The notes beneath the pieces are model-generated. The model saw only the letters and a program-made list of their open reading frames with translations, ran no database searches and was not told the DNA's origin. DNA of 64,000 bases from the NCBI GenBank assembly GCA_001769505.1, contig MEOF01000006.1:80144-144143 (forward strand). The letters are read 5' to 3'. How positions within the stretch are numbered: position 1 is the first letter of the stretch; each line of letters starts with the position of its first letter. The DNA is from Bacteroidetes bacterium GWF2_33_38 (GTDB lineage Bacteria; Bacteroidota; Bacteroidia; Bacteroidales; GWF2-33-38). Below, one piece after another: positions 58,453-64,000 of the stretch. The translations under genes were made by a program, and so were the position numbers.

Positions 58453-58648
58453 ATTTTTTAATACGATAATGATAATTTTTTTAACTGAAGAAATTTCGAT
58501 TCATTGCAAAATAACTATTTGCATCATCTACAAAAAATACTATTTTATCAACACAATTAGGCTATCTCTAAAAAAAAAATAAGTTTTTACTCATTTTTTT
58601 AGGTCGTTTTTATTGAATTCCTTTATTTTGGTTTTTGGAAAATTCAAA

Positions 58649-60814
58649 ATGGAAAGGCTTTTTTTTACGTATTTTTTCTTTTTTATATGTTCTGTCGCTT
58701 TTGCTCAACATTCACAAATTTATATATCCGAAATTTTAACAAGCAACGGAAATATAATCAAAGACAGATATAATCAATATGAAGATTTTGTTGAAATATA
58801 TAACGATGGAAACGAAGCGTTTAATCTGGCAAACTGTTATATCACAAATGATTTAAACAATCTTACAAAATGTAAAATTTCGAATGAAAATATTGGATTA
58901 ACCAGTATTGGACCTAAATCGTATAAGTTATTTTGGCTCGACAACAACACGAACAGAGGAAGCCTCCATTTATGTTTAAAACTAAGTAGCGAGCCTAAAG
59001 ATATAGTCATAGTTGCCTCCGACGGAAAAACTATTTTGGATAAAATTTTTTATCCCAAACAAAAACACAATATAAGTTATGGTCGAAAATTCAATAATCT
59101 TAACGAATTTGGGTATTTTACAAACGTAACACCGAATGCTGTAAATTATGAAAAATCGTATATCGGTTTTTGCCTATCGCCTATATTTTCTGAAAAAAGT
59201 GGGTTTTACAAAAACTCAATAAAAGTTAAACTCGACTACGATAAAAATGCGACAGTTTTTTATACCCTTGATGGAGCTAACCCAACAGAATTAAGTGCAA
59301 AGTACATTCAAGAAATCGAAATAAACAAAACTGCTATTTTACGTGTGATTATTAGCTGTCCAGATTACATTTCAACTGAAATTATATCTCAAACATATTT
59401 TATTAACGAAAGTTATTCGCTCCCAGTTGCATCAATTACCACAAACGACATTGAAATGTTTACAAGCACCGACCCTAAAAAAAATAGTTACGAAGAACAA
59501 AAAATAAATATCGAATATTTCGATAGAGAAAAAATGAATATTTTTTCTACAAATGCAGGAGTTTCGCTTGTTGGAAAGGCTATTCGGAATTATCCTCAAA
59601 AATCAATGTCGGTTCGATTACGTTCAACTTATGGTATAGAGCTAGTCAAGCATAAATTATTCGACGACAAAGAACAGAGTAAATATTACTCATTTTTACT
59701 TCGAAACTCTGGAAACGATAATGCAAAAACCATGTTTAAAGATGCTATGATGCACCGATTAATAAACGGAGTTACGAACATCGACTGCCAAGGATATACT
59801 CCTGTAATTGTTTATATCAATGGTCAATATTGGGGAATACATAATTTACGTGAAAAAATAAGCAAATTTTATATTGGGTCAAATTATCCAAATGTCGATA
59901 TGAATAAAATTGATTTGATGGAATGGAATAGTAGCCCTATACAAGGCGACGATGTTCATTATAAAGATATGATAAAATTTATTGCCGAAAACGATATGAA
60001 GTTAAAACAAAATTACGATTCGGTATTAAAACTTATAGATATTGAAAATTTTGTTGATTATCAGATTGCTGAAATATTTTATGCAAATACCGATTGGCCA
60101 ATGGCAAATATGAAATTTTGGCGACCACACACATCAACTGGAAAATGGCGATGGATTCTTTTCGACACCGACTTAGCCTTCGATAGAGATAAGCAGCGTT
60201 GTGCAGGACATCATAATTCCTTAGACTATGCCTTGGGAATTAACAACTGTCATTTACCACATTTAACAAAATCTTTACAATCGTCAACAATTATTCTGCA
60301 AAAATTAATTGAGAATGAAGATTTTAAAAATTATTTCATCTTGCGATTTTCCGACTTAATGAATACTGTTTTCACATCACAACGAATGGTTAAAACGATA
60401 AATGACATTAAATCGAATCTTGAGCCTGAAATCGACAAACATATTGCTCGCTGGAGCGACAAAAGAGGAATAAAAAGTCGTCAAACATGGGAGGCAAATA
60501 TTAATAGCCTAATACGTTTCGCAAACGAACGCCCCGACACAATGCGATATTTTATCAATGGTAAATTTAATATTGGAGGAAGTGTTGACTTTCATTTAGA
60601 TATTTCGCAGGAAAATGTAGGTAAAATTAACGTAAATACAATTACAATAGACTCATTCCCGTTCGTCGGCAAATATTTTGCAAGACTTCCGATTACAATT
60701 GAAGCAATCGAAAATGAAGGTCATAATTTTGTAAAATGGTCAGATGGGAAAAAAGAAGCGAAACGAATTGTTGATGTTTCTGAAATTCGAGAATTAACAG
60801 CTATTTTTAAGTAG
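58649..60814 (+). CDS. CotH-kinase-fold secreted protein with lamin-tail domain
   Basis: About 721 residues. The signal peptide ends CSVAFAQ; then a lamin-tail domain (about 20-130, YISEILTSNGN, EDFVEIYNDGNEAFNL), a chitobiase-like sandwich (about 185-245, VFYTLDGANPTE), and a CotH domain (about 285-590: GVSLVGKAIRNYPQKSM, FLLRNSGND, PVIVYINGQYWGIHNLREK, RWILFDTDLAFD). CotH domains are secreted protein kinases in spore coats and some bacteria; metal-site D in FDTDLAFD is present. The last 45 residues resemble a bacterial repeat (GHNFVKWSDGKKEAKRIV). A TTG start 12 codons upstream was rejected in favour of ATG MERLFF. No T9SS sorting domain is visible. Confidence 0.8.
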   Translation: MERLFFTYFFFFICSVAFAQHSQIYISEILTSNGNIIKDRYNQYEDFVEIYNDGNEAFNLANCYITNDLNNLTKCKISNENIGLTSIGPKSYKLFWLDNNTNRGSLHLCLKLSSEPKDIVIVASDGKTILDKIFYPKQKHNISYGRKFNNLNEFGYFTNVTPNAVNYEKSYIGFCLSPIFSEKSGFYKNSIKVKLDYDKNATVFYTLDGANPTELSAKYIQEIEINKTAILRVIISCPDYISTEIISQTYFINESYSLPVASITTNDIEMFTSTDPKKNSYEEQKINIEYFDREKMNIFSTNAGVSLVGKAIRNYPQKSMSVRLRSTYGIELVKHKLFDDKEQSKYYSFLLRNSGNDNAKTMFKDAMMHRLINGVTNIDCQGYTPVIVYINGQYWGIHNLREKISKFYIGSNYPNVDMNKIDLMEWNSSPIQGDDVHYKDMIKFIAENDMKLKQNYDSVLKLIDIENFVDYQIAEIFYANTDWPMANMKFWRPHTSTGKWRWILFDTDLAFDRDKQRCAGHHNSLDYALGINNCHLPHLTKSLQSSTIILQKLIENEDFKNYFILRFSDLMNTVFTSQRMVKTINDIKSNLEPEIDKHIARWSDKRGIKSRQTWEANINSLIRFANERPDTMRYFINGKFNIGGSVDFHLDISQENVGKINVNTITIDSFPFVGKYFARLPITIEAIENEGHNFVKWSDGKKEAKRIVDVSEIRELTAIFK

Positions 60815-60833
60815 TTTATGATAATTCATTGTC

Positions 60834-62132
60834 CTAACGGATAATTAATTTTTTGGTCGTACGATTATTTTTTTCGTCCACAAAATGCATAAAATATGTT
60901 CCTGCGTGAATCTTACTCACATCAATACCGAAATAATTTTTATTGTTGTTTACAATTAAATCTTTACATATCAATTTTTGTCCAAGTACCGAATACAATT
61001 CAAAACGAACATCATTCTTAGAAATATTATCGGTAGAAATATAAAGCTTCAATTCATTATTGCATGGATTAATATATTGAATGTTTAAACCCGAGTTTGA
61101 CAACAAATCATCGACACCTGTAGTGGTATTTACTTTTAATTTCAGCGTTACAGGTAAATGATCTGAATTATTGTAAAGTGCATTTAGTACATCGCTTGGA
61201 ACCGACGAATTTGTCGGAGAACTACTTAATGCACTATTGTAATGCAGTCCGTCTTGCCCAACTGCTTTGTACGAATCAACAACATAAGCAAACTTGTTTG
61301 TATTATGCATAATGCTATTTGAAGCCAAAATAAAATCGAATCTATCGTCTAATCCTCCTGTCGAAGCACAATCATTATCAGCCGTGTGAGTCGATTGAGT
61401 ATGAATTGATGCATATGAAGAATTACTACTCCAACTTCCTGCTTGGTCAACAGGGTCGTTCATTTTAATATCAGGATTTGAATGATTAATCATATTTTGA
61501 TATGCAACTTCTGATGAAGTGTAAAGGTTAAAATCACCCATAACTAATATGTTATTGTATGAATTTAGATTATCAAGATACGACATAATTTTTCCAGTCA
61601 TTTCGGCACGCTCAACATCTTCGTTGTCGTAATTTCCTGCTTTTAAGTGGGCAACAATGCAATATAAGTATATAGGATTATTATCTACATCATTTTCGAA
61701 ATATTTTAATTTGTAAACATTTATATCTCGCAAATCGTCTAAAATAACATCTTGCAATGCGATTGAAAATTTATCAGAATTGTAATACAGTTGATTCACA
61801 AGCTCCGAACCTGCATAATTTGTCATTGTTGCTTTTTGAAACGTAGTTAAGCCATTTGTATTTAAACAATTATCGACAATTCGCTGATGATCGCTCGAAT
61901 TTGCACTAATTTCATTTACCGTAAATATATCAGGCTTTACATAATGAAAAATTGTTTCTATGTAAGCATCTTTATCGTCGATATTATTATTTGTTTCATT
62001 ACAAGTAATATAATTGTCAGATGTATAACCGAGTAGATTATATTGCATCACAGTTATCGTATCTTGTCCAAAAACTACACTGGCTAGAAAAAAAAGCACG
62101 GAAAACGAAATAAAATAAGGTGAAAATCTCAT
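60834..62132 (-). CDS. Secreted endonuclease/exonuclease/phosphatase protein with T9SS type A domain
   Basis: 432 residues: a signal peptide (ASVVFGQ end), an EEP fold of the DNase I/sphingomyelinase superfamily (QYNLLGY, TVNEI, MGDFNLY, RFDFIL, SDHLPVTLK) and a type A T9SS sorting domain (NPCNNELKLYISTDN to TTKKLIIR). The EEP active-site pattern (N near the start, E, GDFN and SDHxP) is intact, so it should hydrolyse phosphodiesters outside the cell; nucleic acid or phospholipid are both possible. It converges with the CotH gene, 19 nt apart. Confidence 0.9.
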   Translation of the reverse strand: MRFSPYFISFSVLFFLASVVFGQDTITVMQYNLLGYTSDNYITCNETNNNIDDKDAYIETIFHYVKPDIFTVNEISANSSDHQRIVDNCLNTNGLTTFQKATMTNYAGSELVNQLYYNSDKFSIALQDVILDDLRDINVYKLKYFENDVDNNPIYLYCIVAHLKAGNYDNEDVERAEMTGKIMSYLDNLNSYNNILVMGDFNLYTSSEVAYQNMINHSNPDIKMNDPVDQAGSWSSNSSYASIHTQSTHTADNDCASTGGLDDRFDFILASNSIMHNTNKFAYVVDSYKAVGQDGLHYNSALSSSPTNSSVPSDVLNALYNNSDHLPVTLKLKVNTTTGVDDLLSNSGLNIQYINPCNNELKLYISTDNISKNDVRFELYSVLGQKLICKDLIVNNNKNYFGIDVSKIHAGTYFMHFVDEKNNRTTKKLIIR

Positions 62133-62241
62133 ATATTAAATTTTTGATAAAGATAAGGGATTTAAAATGATTTTATCGATATATCGAAATCAATAATAAA
62201 TGTAAATTATGTGGAAAATAATCAATATATATAAAATATTG

Positions 62242-62387
62242 ATACCAATTACGATTCAATGTAACCGACACAATTTAAAAATAAGATACCCGCTTTTGCG
62301 GGTATGTGGTAATTTTTTGAGGCACATTCCCTTGTAAAAGGGAATCTAAAAAATCACATATGTGTCATTTGGAAATAGAATTGGTAT
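62242..62387. repeat. Palindrome-rich element with ATACCAATT terminal inverted repeats
   Basis: Bounded by ATACCAATT (62242-62250) and its inverse AATTGGTAT (62379-62387), 146 bp in total. Inside are three hairpins: ATACCCGC-TTTT-GCGGGTAT (62286-62305), ATTCCCTT-GTAA-AAGGGAAT (62326-62345) and the palindrome CACATATGTG (62355-62364). It looks like a small non-coding mobile or REP-type element. The gene-free stretch 62133-62574 also holds GATGTTTGCAAACATC (62427-62442) and TTCAGC-ACATA-GCTGAA (62482-62498), and I see no gene in it. Confidence 0.6.
62248..62314 (+). repeat. Direct repeat, copy 1
   Basis: 67 bp beginning ATTACGATTCAATGT and containing the ATACCCGC hairpin; one substitution (A at 62263) separates it from copy 2 downstream of the ATPase gene. 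Confidence 0.95.
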
Positions 62388-62548
62388 TAAAAAAGAAGCC
62401 ATGCAATTTGATGAAAATCACGAATCGATGTTTGCAAACATCCGCTATATGCAAAATGCCTGTTGCATTTGCACACAAACATTCAGCACATAGCTGAAAA
62501 TATTGATAAAAATCCTCAAAAATTTTACAATTTGACGAAATTAGTATA

Positions 62549-62574
62549 AATTGCGTCACTAAAATGACGGAATT
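62549..62574 (+). promoter_or_regulatory. Inverted repeat directly before the AAA/DUF4143 start codon
   Basis: AATTGCGTCA and TGACGGAATT (one G-G mismatch) flank CTAAAA and end exactly at the base before ATG. It may be an operator or a translational hairpin; on the DNA level the inner CGTCA/TGACG is perfect. Confidence 0.6.
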
Positions 62575-63708
62575 ATGAATTATTTAAAAAGAATTATTAC
62601 CGAAAATATAATAAAAAAACTACATCCTAATAAAGTTGTAATTGTTTTTGGTGCAAGACGAGTAGGTAAAACAGTACTTGTAAAAGAGATTTTAGAACGA
62701 ATAAATGAACCTGTCATTTATTTAAATGGGGAAGATATTAATGTCCACGATAAACTTGCAAATAGGACAGTAGAAAACTATAAACAACTGATTGGTTCGT
62801 ATCAATTTTTGTACATTGATGAGGCTCAAAAAATTCCAGATATTGGGTTAAAATTAAAATTAATGGTTGATGAAATCAAAGGCTTGAAAATTATTATTTC
62901 AGGTTCGTCATCATTTGATATTTTGAAAGATGCAGGAGAACCCTTAACAGGGAGAAAACATACTTTCAATTTATATGCTTTAGCTGAAAGTGAATATAAT
63001 CAAATTGAAAATAGTATCTCTAAAATTGATAAACTTAGAGAACGCTTGATATATGGTAATTATCCAGAATTACTACATTTACCAGACCATGCTGATAAAA
63101 TTGATTATTTGAATGAAATGGTTAGTTCATATTTATTAAAAGATATTCTGGTTTATGAAAATATTAAAAACTCTCAAAAGATATTTAATCTTCTACGTTT
63201 GATTGCGTTTCAGATTGGTGGTGAAGTTTCATTACAAGAGCTAGGGAAACAACTTGGAATTAGTAAAAATACTGTAGAGAAGTATCTTGATTTACTAAGT
63301 AAAGTATTTATTTTACACAAAGTCGAAGGCTTTAGTCGTAATTTAAGAAAAGAAATTACCAAAAATTCAAGGTGGTACTTTTTAGATAACGGAATAAGAA
63401 ATGCAATCATAGCTAATTTTAATCCTATTGAATCAAGAAACGATATTGGACAATTATGGGAAAATTACATGATTAGCGAAAGAATAAAATACCAAGAATA
63501 TAACAGAATTTCATCAAATAATTATTTCTGGAGAACCTATGATCAACAAGAAATAGATTGGGTTGAAGAAAGAAACGGTTCTTTATACGGATATGAATTT
63601 AAATGGAAAGAAAGCAACATTAAAATTCCACCACAATGGAAAAATGCATATCCCGATTCTTCTTTTGAAGTTATAAACAATACAAACTTCGAGAAATGGA
63701 TTAAATGA
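62575..63708 (+). CDS. AAA ATPase with DUF4143 C-terminal domain
   Basis: 377 residues. An AAA_14-type ATPase (Walker A GARRVGKT at 26-33, Walker B LYIDEAQ at 79-85, sensor IISGSSS) is joined to a winged helix (VSLQELGKQLGISKNTVEKYLDLL, about 222-245) and a DUF4143 domain with a PD-(D/E)xK-like end (EIDWVEERNG, YGYEFKW), a nuclease-type fold whose activity is unproven. The family is abundant, patchily distributed and often duplicated in Bacteroidota genomes; its function is unknown, although some relatives are suspected of acting in DNA-related mobile or toxin-like processes. It is bracketed by 67-bp direct repeats and preceded by an inverted repeat. Confidence 0.9.
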   Translation: MNYLKRIITENIIKKLHPNKVVIVFGARRVGKTVLVKEILERINEPVIYLNGEDINVHDKLANRTVENYKQLIGSYQFLYIDEAQKIPDIGLKLKLMVDEIKGLKIIISGSSSFDILKDAGEPLTGRKHTFNLYALAESEYNQIENSISKIDKLRERLIYGNYPELLHLPDHADKIDYLNEMVSSYLLKDILVYENIKNSQKIFNLLRLIAFQIGGEVSLQELGKQLGISKNTVEKYLDLLSKVFILHKVEGFSRNLRKEITKNSRWYFLDNGIRNAIIANFNPIESRNDIGQLWENYMISERIKYQEYNRISSNNYFWRTYDQQEIDWVEERNGSLYGYEFKWKESNIKIPPQWKNAYPDSSFEVINNTNFEKWIK

Positions 63709-63741
63709 AAATAGTAAGGCTAATAAATAGGAGTTAATGCG

Positions 63742-63786
63742 GTTAGTTCTGTCTGTCTCTTTTTCGGAAACCAAGCATGAACTAAC
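63742..63786. repeat. Inverted repeat downstream of the ATPase gene
   Basis: GTTAGTTC (63742-63749) and GAACTAAC (63779-63786) lie 29 nt apart, forming an 8-bp stem with a large loop. No T-run follows, so it is not a terminator. The surrounding 225 nt carry no gene. Confidence 0.4.
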
Positions 63787-63933
63787 GAATGAACGAAATT
63801 CATACTACAAATTTTTTTATACCAATTGCCAATAGTATAAAGATTAGAAATAAGCCTCTAACTTTGTTTAGCAGTAAATAAGCCTAAAATAGCAATCAAT
63901 TAAATATCAGTCAGTTATACTTGAGTTAGATAG

Positions 63934-64000
63934 ATTACGATTCAATGTGACCGACACAATTTAAAAATAAGATACCCGCTTTTGCGGGTATGTGGTAATT
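63934..64000 (+). repeat. Direct repeat, copy 2 (cut by window edge)
   Basis: 66 of 67 bases match copy 1, 1686 bp downstream of it, including the ATACCCGC hairpin (63972-63991). It runs to the last base of the window, so its real length is not known. It is not preceded by the ATACC end seen at copy 1. Confidence 0.95.

Noticed and set aside
62176..62187. The perfect 12-bp palindrome TCGATATATCGA upstream of the T9SS endonuclease gene
   Set aside because: In such AT-rich sequence a 12-bp palindrome is not rare, and no repeated copy or linked regulator was seen.

Overview
The window comes from a member of the Bacteroidota, most likely class Bacteroidia, with an AT-rich genome. The signs are a C-terminal type B and a type A type IX secretion (T9SS) sorting domain on two secreted proteins, many SPII lipoproteins, PKD/SprB-type repeats, a FucP-type sugar transporter, a zinc-free L36 and S14, and fusA running directly into rpsJ without tuf. 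Promoters follow the Bacteroidota pattern (TTTG, about 19 nt, TAnnTTTG), and leaders are short with little Shine-Dalgarno sequence.

Layout. 1-5.6 kb: the 5' part of an isocitrate/isopropylmalate dehydrogenase gene (cut by the window edge), a PepD dipeptidase, a cell-envelope vWA protein, an RRM RNA-binding protein and a small lipoprotein. 5.7-8.7 kb: glycogen branching enzyme and another lipoprotein. 8.8-15.5 kb: a minus-strand mannoside-use operon, LacI regulator - FucP-like permease - ROK sugar kinase - GH92 lipoprotein mannosidase - single-domain response regulator, with a near-perfect 32-bp operator palindrome in front. 15.7-33.5 kb: one uninterrupted str-S10-spc-alpha ribosomal cluster (rpsL to rplQ, with fusA, secY, map, infA and rpoA) with a clear promoter and terminator, followed by enolase. 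34.9-48.6 kb: a lipoprotein, a UbiD-type decarboxylase, a two-propeller sensor with a SpoIIE phosphatase output, an ABC-F ATPase, dihydrolipoyl dehydrogenase behind an unusually long leader, a membrane metallophosphoesterase, and a three-gene operon ending in a GH3-family adenylating enzyme. 48.7-62.1 kb: a giant T9SS adhesin-like PKD protein, a PerM/AI-2E-type permease with a DAHP synthase-chorismate mutase fusion, an operon of an orphan hydrogenase-protease-like M52 protein with a subtilase and an outer-membrane protein, a CotH-domain secreted protein and a T9SS-exported endonuclease/phosphatase. 62.2-64 kb: a palindrome-rich island with an AAA/DUF4143 ATPase gene bracketed by 67-bp direct repeats, the only clearly mobile-looking part.

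Most of the window is core genome. The parts that ordinary annotation would miss or under-describe are the repeat-bracketed ATPase island, the LacI operator and its odd operon tail, the 190-nt lpdA leader, the orphan M52-subtilase-OMP operon and the DUF1571(LysM)-GH3 operon. I found no CRISPR array, tRNA, rRNA or prophage. No single feature here proves a new system.
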